64,000 bases of DNA from Bin5 sp965204525 (GCA_965204525.1 OZ241994.1:3100001-3164000), one strand, 5' to 3'; counted from the stretch's first letter, positions 1-12,150 are shown. The notes: generated by a model not told the origin, from the sequence alone. Numbers and translations are program-made.

Positions 1-1004
1 TCCAGAAGCGTGCCGACGACGCCCGGGGCCAGGTCGTCGGGCGGCTCCGGCAGGTAGTCGGCGACCATATCGACCGGTTTGTCGCGGCCGAGACGGTACC
101 AGAGCAGGTAGAGCGCGGCCGGCCCGCCCAGGAGGAAGAGGAGACCGAGAGCGCCGAACAGGAGCGTAAGAATCGGGGCCCAGCGCTCGCGGAAGCGTAT
201 TTCCGCTTCACGCGCGGCTGCTTCGGCATCGGCCCTGATCTGCCACGGCTGCGGTTCCCCGGCCACCACGCCGGGCGTGAACTCTACGCGCACTTCAAAG
301 GCTTGGCCGGGGGCCAGGCTGCCGTCGATCACGTATGCAATCTCCCGCCCGCTTTCCAGACGTGAAGCCGAGGCGATCTCACGGGCGTCTTGCCAGGCTT
401 CTCCCCTGTTCGTATATGCCGCCCACTCGTGAACCGTAGCCGGGGCCACGACGTTTACCCTCCCCGCCTGCACGGGGAAGCTGCGGTCGCCGTAGATCGC
501 CTTCCACCAGAGCTGGTCGCCGCCCTCATAGTAGCGCAGGCCGCCGTGTACGGTATAGGCAAGGGTATAGGTTTCGCTCCGGTTGGCGGTGGGCGGGAAA
601 TACCAGTAGATGACGTAACGGGGGCCCTTATCGGCAACGGTAAAGGTATAGGGCTCTTTGCCGCTGTTCGCGAGCCGATAGCGGTTGCCGCTGGCGTCTG
701 TCAGGGTCCAGCCGTCGATAGAATCGATATACCGTGTAGGGATTGCGCGAAAGCCGAAGGTGAACGTGCCGCGCGTAAAGCGAATGGACTGATGCTCGGT
801 CACTTCAAACGTGCCATCCCTGCGGATGATGATTTCGACGTCGAAGCGCTCCCAGAGCAGCGACTTTTCCTGCGCGAAGGCGGGGTGGGCGTGCAGGATC
901 AACAGGACGCCGAAAAGAGCTGCGGCGCCGGTCAGCAGCCGTGCAGAGAGGCCCGTTGGTATTGCCTTGATCGCCAGGGCGACGATGCGGCCGCCAGCGC
1001 GCAT
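1..1004 (-). CDS. DUF2207 domain membrane protein, copy 1 (3' end outside window)
   Basis: Reading leftward from the ATG at 1004 gives a basic N-terminus, a hydrophobic signal segment ending AHPAFAQ, then EKSLLWERFDVEIII and a conserved extracellular region, open to the left edge. An AAGGTG ribosome site lies just upstream. The sequence is a close paralogue of the complete gene at 1113-3233, aligning base for base over almost the whole kilobase. DUF2207 proteins are predicted exported or membrane proteins of unknown function. The C-terminus, presumably with membrane segments and a Gly-rich tail as in copy 2, is not visible. The long plus-strand open frame over this stretch is an antisense shadow. 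Confidence 0.85.
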   Translation of the reverse strand, partial: MRAGGRIVALAIKAIPTGLSARLLTGAAALFGVLLILHAHPAFAQEKSLLWERFDVEIIIRRDGTFEVTEHQSIRFTRGTFTFGFRAIPTRYIDSIDGWTLTDASGNRYRLANSGKEPYTFTVADKGPRYVIYWYFPPTANRSETYTLAYTVHGGLRYYEGGDQLWWKAIYGDRSFPVQAGRVNVVAPATVHEWAAYTNRGEAWQDAREIASASRLESGREIAYVIDGSLAPGQAFEVRVEFTPGVVAGEPQPWQIRADAEAAAREAEIRFRERWAPILTLLFGALGLLFLLGGPAALYLLWYRLGRDKPVDMVADYLPEPPDDLAPGVVGTLL

Positions 1005-1112
1005 GTTTCGCACCTTATCGATTCCGATGAGTCGCTAACTCAACCGGTATAAGAGCACTCACGTTGCTGCATCCTTGACGCTCATCTTGCAGAGAGAAGG
1101 CGCATTCCGATT

Positions 1113-3233
1113 CTAACCGAAGCCGCCACCACCTCCGCCTCCTCCTCCGCCGCCGCCGTCACCACCACCACCGAAGCCGCCGCCGGAGAAGCCCCCATCG
1201 AAGCCTCCACCAGAGGATCCCCCGCCGCTCCAGCCGCCGCCGCCTGTGTAGGTGCTGCTGGGCCGGCTGGTCATGGCGGCGCCGGCGCCGGAGAGCAACG
1301 CGCCCAGGCCGATGCTCATGCCTGACAGACCGCTGCCGAGCCCGCGGCTGATGTCGCTCAGGCCTCCGCCAAAACTCCCGCCGCGCCCCGGGGACCCGGA
1401 GGGCATAGCAGGCGTTCCGCCGCCAACGCGGCCGCCAATGCCCCCGCCACTGACATCCACTGGGTCCGACCGGCCGGGGAAGCCGGTCCCATAGTACGCG
1501 CGCCGGTATGGTCCGTACAGTGTCGGGGCGGGAATATACCAGCCGGGCGCGGGTGCGTTAACCTTTTCAAATTTGCGAATGTACTCTTTATCCACGCCAA
1601 AGGCGATGGCATAGGGCAGCCAGCGATCCCATAGCTCCTTCTGTTCTTCGAGGTCGCTGTAGCGGTCGATATCGCTCAGATAGCTTTTGAACGCCTGCCA
1701 GCGCGCGGCCAGCTCGGAGCCAAGATCGGTTTTGCGGGGCATGAAACGGGAGAGCAGCAGGAAGCCAAAGGCGGTTGCCGCAAGCCCGATGCCCGGCAGA
1801 GCCGCGGCGCCGGTCAGACCGCCGAAGAGCGTATAGAGTCCCATGCCAGCCAGCCCTGCCAGCGCAAACAGAATTACACCCAGGATAGCATACTGATTGC
1901 GCACTTTTTCCGGGCTGCGGGCGAAAAAGCCCTGCGCGGTCACTTCGCTGTAGAGCGCCCGCTTGAGGGCCGGCACCTCCCTGTAAAACCTGTGCTTCAA
2001 GTCCGAAAGCCGGACATCACTTCTGCGAACAAAGAGGCTGGCCAGCAGATGCTGCTCAAAGGAGGAGACAGGCAGCTTCCGATTTTCGTAACGGTAGATG
2101 AAGTCGGGCACAGACTGGGATTTGCCTGTAGTATCTTCGGTGATGCTGATGACCTTGCGCTGCGCCAGGTCGACAAGCGTGGCGATGATGTCCTGCATAT
2201 CGGCCTGCTCGTCCAGAAGTGTGCCGACGACGCCCGGGGGCAAATCGTCGGGCGGCTCGGGCAGATAATCGGCGACCATATCGACCGGTTTGTCGCGGCC
2301 GAGACGGTACCAGAGCAGGTAGAGCGCGGCCGGTCCGCCCAGGAGGAAGAGGAAACCGAGAGCGCCGAACAGGAGCGTAAGAACCGGGCCCCAACGGGCG
2401 CGAAAGCTCAGTTCCGCCTCGCGTGCGGCTGCTTCGGCGTCGGCCCTGATCTGCCACGGCTGCGGTTCCCCGGCCACCACGCCGGGCGTGAACTCTACGC
2501 GCACTTCAAAGGCTTGGCCGGGGGCCAGGCTGCCGTCGATCACGTAGGCGATCTCCCGCCCGCTTTCCAGACGTGAAGCCGAGGCGATCTCGCGGGCGTC
2601 TTGCCAGGCTTCTCCCCTGTTTGTGTACGCGGCCCACTCGTGAACCGTAGCCGGCGCCACCACATTCACCCGCCCGGCCTGCACGGGGAAGCTGCGGTCG
2701 CCGTAGATCGCCTGCCACCAGAGTTGATCGCCGGCCTCATAGTAGCGCAGGCCGCCGCGCACAGTATAGCCAAGGGAAAACGTCTCACTCCGGTTGGCGA
2801 TGCCCGGGAAATACCAGTAGATGACGTAACGGGAGGCCTTATCGGTGACGGTAAATGTATATGGCTCTTTGCCGTAGCTCGCATAGCGATAGCTGTTGCC
2901 GCTGGCGTCCGTCAGGGTCCAGCCGTCAAGGGAACTGAAATGCTTTTTGGGGATGTCGCGATAACCGAAGGTGAAGGTTCCACTTGTAAAACGAATGGTC
3001 TGATGCTCGGTCACTTCGAAGGAGCTATCCTTGCGGATGATAATATCCACGTCGAAGCGCTCCCAGAGCAGTGACTTCTCCTGCGCGAAGGCGGGGTAGG
3101 CTTGCAGTATCAACAGGACGCCAAGAAGAACGGCGGCGGCGGTCGGCAGCCGTGCAGACAGGCCGGACCGTCTTCGGAACGCGTGTGAACGCCTCCGTTT
3201 GTATCGGGGCGAAATCTTCAAGAGCGGCATCAT
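1113..3233 (-). CDS. DUF2207 domain-containing membrane protein, copy 2
   Basis: About 706 residues from the ATG at 3233, which has AAAGG 7 bases upstream; an upstream TTG at 3269 lacks a ribosome site. Order: basic N-terminus, signal peptide (LLILQAYPAFAQ), roughly 230 residues of extracellular beta-rich domain, a transmembrane helix (LTLLFGALGFLFLLGG), a cytosolic stretch, a second hydrophobic pair (YAILGVILFALAGLAG and following), then a long Gly/Ser-rich tail ending in a near-pure Gly run. This layout is typical of DUF2207 membrane proteins; their biochemical role is not known. It forms a tandem duplication with the partial gene to its left. The low-complexity tail may be surface-exposed or mediate assembly; that is a guess. 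Confidence 0.88.
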   Translation of the reverse strand: MMPLLKISPRYKRRRSHAFRRRSGLSARLPTAAAVLLGVLLILQAYPAFAQEKSLLWERFDVDIIIRKDSSFEVTEHQTIRFTSGTFTFGYRDIPKKHFSSLDGWTLTDASGNSYRYASYGKEPYTFTVTDKASRYVIYWYFPGIANRSETFSLGYTVRGGLRYYEAGDQLWWQAIYGDRSFPVQAGRVNVVAPATVHEWAAYTNRGEAWQDAREIASASRLESGREIAYVIDGSLAPGQAFEVRVEFTPGVVAGEPQPWQIRADAEAAAREAELSFRARWGPVLTLLFGALGFLFLLGGPAALYLLWYRLGRDKPVDMVADYLPEPPDDLPPGVVGTLLDEQADMQDIIATLVDLAQRKVISITEDTTGKSQSVPDFIYRYENRKLPVSSFEQHLLASLFVRRSDVRLSDLKHRFYREVPALKRALYSEVTAQGFFARSPEKVRNQYAILGVILFALAGLAGMGLYTLFGGLTGAAALPGIGLAATAFGFLLLSRFMPRKTDLGSELAARWQAFKSYLSDIDRYSDLEEQKELWDRWLPYAIAFGVDKEYIRKFEKVNAPAPGWYIPAPTLYGPYRRAYYGTGFPGRSDPVDVSGGGIGGRVGGGTPAMPSGSPGRGGSFGGGLSDISRGLGSGLSGMSIGLGALLSGAGAAMTSRPSSTYTGGGGWSGGGSSGGGFDGGFSGGGFGGGGDGGGGGGGGGGGGFG

Positions 3234-3409
3234 TGACCCTTTATGGCGCAAGAGTGGGGCTGCAGACAACCTCTTCCGGGCACGGACTCAGGTGTATGCC
3301 CTCAGTGTCGCACAACGGCGCCTGACATGCCTGACATTCTACCAACTCTTTAGCTGACAATTCAATCGGTCCGCCTGCTGCGCCGTTTGTCAGCCGGGGC
3401 ACCGTTCAG

Positions 3410-4423
3410 CTACACGACCTGATTTTGGAGCTCCGTCTCGCCGCGCCAGAGCCGGCTCAGGTTCTCGAGCAGTATGTCGACCAGGTTTTCTTCGTACATG
3501 CGGGTTTCGCCGCCGGTGTGCGGGGTGATAAGGACGTTTTCGAGGTCCCAGAAGGGGGCGTCCTGCGGGAGAGGCTCTTCCCAGAAGTGATCGATACCGG
3601 CGCCGGCGATGGCGCCGGACTGGAGCGCTGTCAGCATGGCCGGTTCGTCGACGCAGCCGCCGCGGGCGACATTGATCAGGTAGGCGCTTTCTTTCATCTG
3701 TGCGAAGGCTTCGGCGTCGATCACCTTTTCGGTCGTCGGCGTCAGCGGGCAGGTAAGGGCGACGAAATCGGCCTGGGGCAGGAGCGCGGGCAGCTCCTCC
3801 GGCGGGTGGACGGCATCGGCGGGTCCGGCGACGGTGGCCGGGTTGCGTTTTGTGGCGAGGACGCGCATGTCGAAGGCCTTGGCCAGTTTCGCCAGGCGCG
3901 AGCCGATCTTCCCCAGGCCGATGATAAGCAGGGTTTTGCCGCCCAGTTCGTCTTCGCGCAGTGAGAGGTCGCCGATCATGCCGCGCCAGGCGCGATGTTG
4001 CTGGCGGTCGCGGCCGGTGTGGATGTGGCGGGTAAAGGCCAGGATCAGGGCCATGGCATGTTCGCTGACGGCGTTGCTGTTGACGCCGCTGGCGGTGGCC
4101 AGGCGGATGCCCCGGCGCCGCAGCGCGTCGAGGTCGAACTGGTCGACGCCGGCGCCGATCGACTGGATGAAACGCAGGCGGGACGCGGCGTCAAGGAGCT
4201 CGTTCTGCCAGAATCCGGAGACGAGCAGGACGTCGGCTTCGGGCAGGCGGGCCGCGAGATCCTCCGGGGTCCAGGCCTGGAAGAATTGGATGCGCTGCTG
4301 CCCGGCTGGGGCGCTGCCGGCCAGACCCGACTGACGGCGGGCAAAGATTGTTTCCAACTGATAGGCTACGTGGGCAAAGCAGATGGTCAGGTCCTCCGGC
4401 GCAGGGAAGGGTTGGGGCGTCAT
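3410..4423 (-). CDS. D-2-hydroxyacid dehydrogenase (NAD-binding)
   Basis: 337 residues from the ATG at 4423, chosen because GGAG precedes it; the in-frame ATG at 4447 has no such site. The dinucleotide fold shows GLGKIGSRLAKLA, the catalytic Arg is in NVARGGCVDEPAM, and the catalytic His is in LITPHTGGET. Family members reduce 2-keto acids to D-2-hydroxyacids or the reverse (glycerate, phosphoglycerate, lactate types). The substrate cannot be told from sequence. There is no ACT domain, so it is not the long regulatory SerA form. It is divergently arranged with the amidohydrolase-like gene at 4647. Confidence 0.88.
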   Translation of the reverse strand: MTPQPFPAPEDLTICFAHVAYQLETIFARRQSGLAGSAPAGQQRIQFFQAWTPEDLAARLPEADVLLVSGFWQNELLDAASRLRFIQSIGAGVDQFDLDALRRRGIRLATASGVNSNAVSEHAMALILAFTRHIHTGRDRQQHRAWRGMIGDLSLREDELGGKTLLIIGLGKIGSRLAKLAKAFDMRVLATKRNPATVAGPADAVHPPEELPALLPQADFVALTCPLTPTTEKVIDAEAFAQMKESAYLINVARGGCVDEPAMLTALQSGAIAGAGIDHFWEEPLPQDAPFWDLENVLITPHTGGETRMYEENLVDILLENLSRLWRGETELQNQVV

Positions 4424-4541
4424 AGGGCTGCTCCGTTGCGGGTGCATTGCGGGCTGTTTTCAGCAGGGCGTGCAGGCATTGTATAGCACGGGTGCGCGCG
4501 ATCGTGCAATGCGAAGGTGCATTCAACTGGATTCGGGTTGC

Positions 4542-4570
4542 TTGACGCCTGGAGTGATCGTCGTTAGGCT
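4542..4570 (+). promoter_or_regulatory. candidate sigma-70 promoter for the amidohydrolase-like gene
   Basis: TTGACG (4542-4547), a 17-base spacer, and TAGGCT (4565-4570), about 76 bases before the ATG at 4647. The -10 match is only fair; a TATATT lies 4 bases further on. Confidence 0.4.
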
Positions 4571-4646
4571 ATATTTCCTGTAAACGCACCCGAATTGGGG
4601 CGCGGCAGCGAAGGCATTCCTCAACCAATCAAACCGGAGGCCCAAA

Positions 4647-5393
4647 ATGAGTCAGTTCGTCGCCGATTTCGAATCCTATATGCCGGATGAATTTGCCGGT
4701 AAGTCATACGGGCCGGCCGGTCTGCTCGCGAATGCGGACGAGGCCGGCATCGACGTGAGCGTCGTATTCCAGGGCGGTGTGCCGGCCGACCCGCGGCCCG
4801 GGAACGCGGCGGTGCTGGATGCGGTCGAGGGCGAACCGCGCATCCTGCCCGGCTGTCTGATTAACCCGACGATGGGGCCGGACGCGCTGGCAGACCTGGA
4901 GAGCTGTGTGCGGCGGGGGGCGCGCACGGTGAAGCTGATGGCGGCCGGCCACCGCTACCGCCTGGACAGCCCCGCGGTCGATCCGGTGATGGACCTGGCG
5001 CGCTCGCTCGGCATCACGGCAACGATCCACTCCGGCTCCCATCTGAGCGGCTGCGCGCCGGAATACATCGCCCACATCGCCAGGAACCATCCCCAGGTCA
5101 CGATCATCATGGACCACATGGGCTATCGGGAGTGGACCAGGTCGGCCGTGCAGGCGGCGCAGGAGAACGCCAACATCTATCTGGGCACGACGTTGATCGC
5201 GGCGGCGGAGCCGTACGTCATCTCAGGGATCGTGGAGAGCGGGGAGCTGGGCGCGGACCGGATCGTGTTCGGCTCCAATGCGCCTGCGGGGATCGCTGCG
5301 CACGGGGTCAACGGCATCCGGCTCGTCGGCTTCACACCGGAAGATGAGGCGCTGATTCTGGGCGAAAATCTGCGCGCGATCTACGATCTGTAG
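4647..5393 (+). CDS. amidohydrolase-2-like TIM-barrel protein without the N-terminal HxH
   Basis: 248 residues; GGAGG lies 7 bases before the ATG. The second half resembles amidohydrolase family 2 (PF04909): TIHSGS, IIMDHMGY, and a strand ending RIVFGSNAPAG where active members carry GSD. The N-terminus begins VADFESYMPDEF and lacks the usual D-x-H-x-H metal pair, and the late Asp is Asn. It therefore keeps the barrel fold but has lost several metal ligands, so it may be a different hydrolase, a decarboxylase-like enzyme or a non-catalytic homologue. A GA-rich palindromic repeat starts 7 bases after the stop. Confidence 0.7.
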   Translation: MSQFVADFESYMPDEFAGKSYGPAGLLANADEAGIDVSVVFQGGVPADPRPGNAAVLDAVEGEPRILPGCLINPTMGPDALADLESCVRRGARTVKLMAAGHRYRLDSPAVDPVMDLARSLGITATIHSGSHLSGCAPEYIAHIARNHPQVTIIMDHMGYREWTRSAVQAAQENANIYLGTTLIAAAEPYVISGIVESGELGADRIVFGSNAPAGIAAHGVNGIRLVGFTPEDEALILGENLRAIYDL

Positions 5394-5399
5394 GGTGAT

Positions 5400-5452
5400 G
5401 GCGAGGAGAGAGTGAAGAGGCGTGAGGAGTGAGAAACACCTCCATGCCTCGC
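5400..5452 (+). repeat. GA-rich palindromic element, intergenic copy
   Basis: Begins with GGCGAGGAGAGAG at 5400-5412 and continues as GA-rich DNA to AACACCTC, with a CT-rich right arm ending GCCTCGC, so the two ends can pair. Three further copies lie inside carB, psuG and tsaB. This is the only copy found outside a gene. Confidence 0.75.
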
Positions 5453-5494
5453 GCGGGGTCGCGAGTGTCGTGTGGCTGAGTCGTTACTTATCTT

Positions 5495-6055
5495 TTACAG
5501 GCGGGGCAGGGTGATGCCGGACTGTTTCTGGTACTTGCCGTTGCGGTCGGCGTAGGAGACTTCGGGGGCTTCGCCTTCGAAGAAGAGGACCTGGGCGATG
5601 CCTTCGCCGGCGTAGATGCGGGCCGGGAGGGGAGTGGTGTTGCTGATCTCGATGGTGACGTAGCCTTCCCACTCGGGCTCGAAGGGGGTGACGTTGACGA
5701 TGATGCCGCAGCGGGCGTAGGTTGATTTGCCGACGCAGATGGCCAGCACGTTGCGGGGGATGCGGAAGTACTCGATGGTGCGGGCGAGGGCGAAGCTGTT
5801 GGGCGGGATGATGCAGTCGTCGCCGTGGTAGGACTGCAGGGCGCGTTCGTCGACCGCTTTGGGATCGATGACGGTGAGCTCGCCGGTGGCGGGGGTGAAG
5901 ATGCGGAAGTCTTTGGCCACGCGGATGTCGTAGCCGAAGCTGCTGAGGCCGTAGGAGACCATCCCTTCGCGTCTCTGCCTGTCTTCGAACGGCTCGATCA
6001 TGCCGTAGTCTTTGGCCTGCCGGCGGATCCAGTGGTCGGGTTTGATTGAAAGCAT
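5495..6055 (-). CDS. dcd: dCTP deaminase
   Basis: 186 residues, normal length for the family. Deaminates dCTP to dUTP (or dUMP in bifunctional forms) to supply dTTP synthesis. The trimer-fold signatures are present: SSFGYDIR, CVGKSTYARCG, the segment TPFEPEWEGYVTIEISN carrying the catalytic Glu, and GEGIAQVLFFEG. Starts with MLSIKPDHWIRR. The C-terminus YQKQSGITLPRL is the usual nucleotide-closing tail. Which of the mono- or bifunctional forms it is cannot be fixed by eye. Confidence 0.95.
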   Translation of the reverse strand: MLSIKPDHWIRRQAKDYGMIEPFEDRQRREGMVSYGLSSFGYDIRVAKDFRIFTPATGELTVIDPKAVDERALQSYHGDDCIIPPNSFALARTIEYFRIPRNVLAICVGKSTYARCGIIVNVTPFEPEWEGYVTIEISNTTPLPARIYAGEGIAQVLFFEGEAPEVSYADRNGKYQKQSGITLPRL

Positions 6056-6177
6056 GTTCAGAAACTCTGCGACTGATTTTGCCGGGACTTGATGGCCGGG
6101 GGATTGGGTAGGCTGGCCGGCGGCCCGAATCAGTATACCATGTCCGCGGGAAAGTGCGTTTCTGTCGCTGTCAGGAG

Positions 6178-6876
6178 TTATTCATCTGCTTCACGCGCCC
6201 AATCCCGGTCCGGCGTGAGGTAGATCAGGGGCATACTGACCAGCGTCACCCCATACTTTACAAGTAAATTGAAAACGAAAATCTCCCAGGCCACCGCCCA
6301 GGAGTCGACGAGTTGTGCGCCGAGGAAGGCGAAGGGCGAGAAGGCGATGAGGACGAAGAGCAGATTGTCGATGGGGACGCTGACGGAGTTGCTGACGAGT
6401 ACGCGCAGCCACTGGAAACGGGTGGTGACGCGGCTGACGAAGAGGTGGTAGATCTCGGTATCGATCAGCTCGCTGACCAGCTCGGCGATGATGGAGGCGC
6501 AGACGATGCGCCACAACGGCGCGAAGATGGCGCTGAACTCGGCGCCGCCGAAGGCGTTCGGATCGCTGGGCACGGCCGCCGACCACATCAGATAGAGCAC
6601 CATTCCCAGGTTGATGACGGCGGCGGCGACGATCAACACCTGGGCGTTGCGCTTGCCGAGCGTCTTGTGGACGAGGTCTCGCAGCGTGAAGGTGACAGGG
6701 TAGACGAAGGTGCCCATGTCGACGGCCAGACCGGCCACGACGCCGATCTTCAGGCTGGCGATGTCGGCCATCATCTGCGCGGCGATGTAGGCCGCCACGA
6801 CCACCACCGCCACTTTCGACAGCAGGGACGCGCCTTGATGGAGGCGCGTTTGTTTTGGTGAGGCGCGATCTGACAC
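6178..6876 (-). CDS. yhhQ: queuosine precursor transporter (YhhQ/VUT family)
   Basis: 232 residues with about six hydrophobic segments. The stretch GTFVYPVTFTLRDLVHKTLG is the PF02592 signature, and ELVSELIDTEIYH and VPIDNLLFVLIAF fit conserved later helices. The family takes up queuine or preQ0/preQ1 for tRNA queuosine modification at the inner membrane. I saw no preQ1 riboswitch in the 168-bp divergent gap shared with carB. The N-terminal 15 residues are polar and basic. Confidence 0.88.
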   Translation of the reverse strand: MSDRASPKQTRLHQGASLLSKVAVVVVAAYIAAQMMADIASLKIGVVAGLAVDMGTFVYPVTFTLRDLVHKTLGKRNAQVLIVAAAVINLGMVLYLMWSAAVPSDPNAFGGAEFSAIFAPLWRIVCASIIAELVSELIDTEIYHLFVSRVTTRFQWLRVLVSNSVSVPIDNLLFVLIAFSPFAFLGAQLVDSWAVAWEIFVFNLLVKYGVTLVSMPLIYLTPDRDWAREADE

Positions 6877-7044
6877 GTTACAATCTCCCTATGTTTTGGT
6901 AAGGCGGGGACTTCGACCGCCGGCAATGCTGCCGCTACCTCTCATACAGACGGAAGGGCGGGTAGAGGCAAGCACCTATTTTAGCACGCAGCTGCGCTAT
7001 CGACAGGATGGGGCGGCCAACAGGGGAACGCAAGGGGCCAGGCC

Positions 7045-10440
<3,396 letters not shown>

Positions 10441-10490
10441 TCCCCCGGCGCAGTCCATTCACCATCACACTTTCCACGGCGGAGAATATC

Positions 10491-10973
10491 ATGGCCCCAA
10501 CGGAACAAACACGGAAGAGCGTCTACCTGGCGAACCCATACGGTTTCTCAGCGCAGCAGAGGGAACTGCTGTTGCCGCCGCTCACCGAGGCTTTGGCGGC
10601 GTTGGGGTTGGATGTGTGGGAACCGTTTGCGCGCACGGGTGGGAAGATAGACAGAACGAAGCAGGGCTGGGCGTATCGCGTCGGTCAACTTTGCTACCAG
10701 GATGTATGCGAGGCGGACGCCATCTTCGCCGTTGTCAACGGTGTGCCGCCGGACGAGGGTGTGATGATCGAGATGGGGATGGCGATCGCGCTGGGCAAGC
10801 CGACGTTTCTGTTTCGGGACGATTTCCGGAGCGTTGCCGATACCGAGGAGTATCCGCTGAATTTGATGCTGTTCACAGGGATGCCGCAGGAGGCGTGGGA
10901 AATGCACTACTACAGGTCGGTGGATGAGATTGCGTCGCCAGACAAGGCGCTGGCGCGGTGGGCTGGGGAGTGA
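10491..10973 (+). CDS. nucleoside 2-deoxyribosyltransferase family protein
   Basis: 160 residues. SVYLANPYGFS at the start and DEGVMIEMGMAIALGKPTF near residues 85-103 are hallmarks of PF05014; the Glu in the latter is the family nucleophile. Members swap bases on 2-deoxyribosides or hydrolyse (deoxy)nucleoside monophosphates. Follows carB by 50 bp on the same strand, consistent with co-transcription in nucleotide metabolism. Confidence 0.85.
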   Translation: MAPTEQTRKSVYLANPYGFSAQQRELLLPPLTEALAALGLDVWEPFARTGGKIDRTKQGWAYRVGQLCYQDVCEADAIFAVVNGVPPDEGVMIEMGMAIALGKPTFLFRDDFRSVADTEEYPLNLMLFTGMPQEAWEMHYYRSVDEIASPDKALARWAGE

Positions 10974-11161
10974 TTGATTGATTCTATTTTCTTTAGCTTG
11001 ATGTTCGGTTTTGAGGGTTGGCCGAATGAATCGTGCGCTTATTCAGAACACATGTGCGCGAACGCCACGCCATTTAGACATGAGAGAGCCCTTTTGGTAT
11101 TCTTACGATGTTTCTGCCCAAAAAGTTAGAATCGATTTTGACCAAAGGAAGAGGAATAAGA

Positions 11162-11455
11162 ATGGAATGGGTGCTCAAGTGCTCAATCTGGCAGGAGGAT
11201 AACTGGTATGTTTCCCATTGCGAAGACTTGGAGATAGCAAGTCAAGGGGAAACAGTTGAAGAGGCGCAAGAAAACTTGGAAGAGGCAATTCAGTTGTTCT
11301 TTGAAGTAGCCTCATATACCGAGGTTATGGAATACTTATCCCGTCTTGATCCTGTCTCGCCCCCTGAAATTCAGAATCAGCCTAAAGTTCGGATTACGTC
11401 TACGCTTCAGGAATCTCAACAGATGATGTGTGAAGTTGCTTTGGATTATGCCTAG
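11162..11455 (+). CDS. hicB: HicB-like antitoxin
   Basis: 97 residues from the ATG at 11162, which has AGGAAGAGG upstream. MEWVLKCSIWQEDNWYVSHC followed by GETVEEAQENLEEAI is the partly degraded RNase H-like fold of HicB antitoxins. It should bind and block the downstream HicA and may repress the operon. It overlaps hicA by 8 bp. Base composition is AT-richer than neighbours, suggesting transfer. The order antitoxin-toxin is the reverse of the classic hicAB order. Confidence 0.85.
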   Translation: MEWVLKCSIWQEDNWYVSHCEDLEIASQGETVEEAQENLEEAIQLFFEVASYTEVMEYLSRLDPVSPPEIQNQPKVRITSTLQESQQMMCEVALDYA

Positions 11456-11681
11456 ACTTAGACCTAGGCCAGCACGTGAAATCATCAAAATTCTTTCAGA
11501 AAATGGATTCGATACGGTAAGGCAAACTGGCAGTCATATAATTATGCAAACTCGCAAAAAGCTCAGTTCTGGACAATTAACTACCGTAACAGTTATTGTG
11601 CCCGACAAGAGAGAGATTCCAGTCGGGACAATTTCAAGCATCATTAAACATTCCAAACTGCCCCGCAGGCTTTTCGAGTAA
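11448..11681 (+). CDS. hicA: HicA-like mRNA interferase toxin
   Basis: 77 residues from the ATG at 11448 inside the end of hicB. The dsRNA-binding-like fold is recognisable: PAREIIKILSENGFDTVRQ, the catalytic His in TGSHIIM, and VPDKREIPVGTISSIIKHSK. HicA toxins cleave mRNA when free of HicB. A terminator-like hairpin follows about 40 bases after the stop. Confidence 0.88.
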   Translation: MPRLRPRPAREIIKILSENGFDTVRQTGSHIIMQTRKKLSSGQLTTVTVIVPDKREIPVGTISSIIKHSKLPRRLFE

Positions 11682-11719
11682 GATAAACCACCAAGCAAAA
11701 AGGTTGAATATTGTCCAAA

Positions 11720-11746
11720 AAGCAGCGAGTCTACTGCTTCTTTTTT
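11720..11746 (+). terminator. intrinsic terminator after hicBA
   Basis: AAGCAG (11720-11725), 8-base loop, CTGCTT (11734-11739), then C and six T (11741-11746). A short stem but with a good T tract in the right place. Confidence 0.6.
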
Positions 11747-11891
11747 CGCGCTTGATAGCCTTCGGTTCGGTGATACAGTAGCGCCGCATCTAAGGGAAGT
11801 CGCCAAGGGGCTTTAGTCGGGACCCAAGCGCCTGCTCTAGTCGCTTTTTCTATGACATTCCCCGTGTTTATGTACTGCCTACCCGCGAAAT

Positions 11892-11920
11892 TTGACATAG
11901 CCCCCGGGCTCTGCTATATT
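11892..11920 (+). promoter_or_regulatory. sigma-70 promoter of the riboswitch-lysC transcript
   Basis: Perfect TTGACA (11892-11897), 17-base spacer, TATATT (11915-11920). Predicted transcript start near 11927, about 20 bases before the riboswitch. Confidence 0.85.
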
Positions 11921-11943
11921 TGCCCGCACAACTGAATAGCTGA

Positions 11944-12066
11944 ACTCTTATCCAGAGAGGCGGAGGGACCGGCCCTGTGAAGCCTCGGCAACCCGGTAGC
12001 GGAAGATGAATGGTCTTCCGTGACGTAGGTGCCAATTCCGGCAGATATATTCTGGAAGATGAGAGG
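11944..12066 (+). ncRNA. SAM-I (S-box) riboswitch
   Basis: Conserved blocks of the class are present in order: CTTATCCAGAG at 11946-11956, GGAGGGACCGGCCCTGTGA (11961-11979), AGCCTCGGCAACC (11980-11992), and GGTGCCAATTCC (12028-12039), closing with CTGGAAGATGAGAG. The 3' arm of P1, GATGAGAGG (12058-12066), can instead pair with CCTCTCGTC (12085-12093), the 5' arm of the terminator. So SAM binding should free the terminator and switch the aspartokinase operon off. Confidence 0.95.
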
Positions 12067-12082
12067 CAGTGGAATAGTCGGC

Positions 12083-12116
12083 TACCTCTCGTCCGCACGG
12101 CGTGGGGTATTTTTTT
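12083..12116 (+). terminator. riboswitch-controlled intrinsic terminator
   Basis: TACCTCTCGTCC pairs, with G-T pairs and one mismatch, with GGCGTGGGGTA (12099-12109), followed by seven T (12110-12116). Its 5' arm overlaps the antiterminator partner of the riboswitch. lysC starts 34 bases further on. Confidence 0.85.
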
Positions 12117-12150
12117 ACTTTTAACTTCCTGTAGAGCGAGTTGAACGCGT

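Noticed and set aside
390..1052. Plus-strand frame opposite the left-edge gene
   Set aside because: It mirrors the frame at 2601-3074 opposite the paralogue; the minus-strand reading gives a signal peptide and a known domain.
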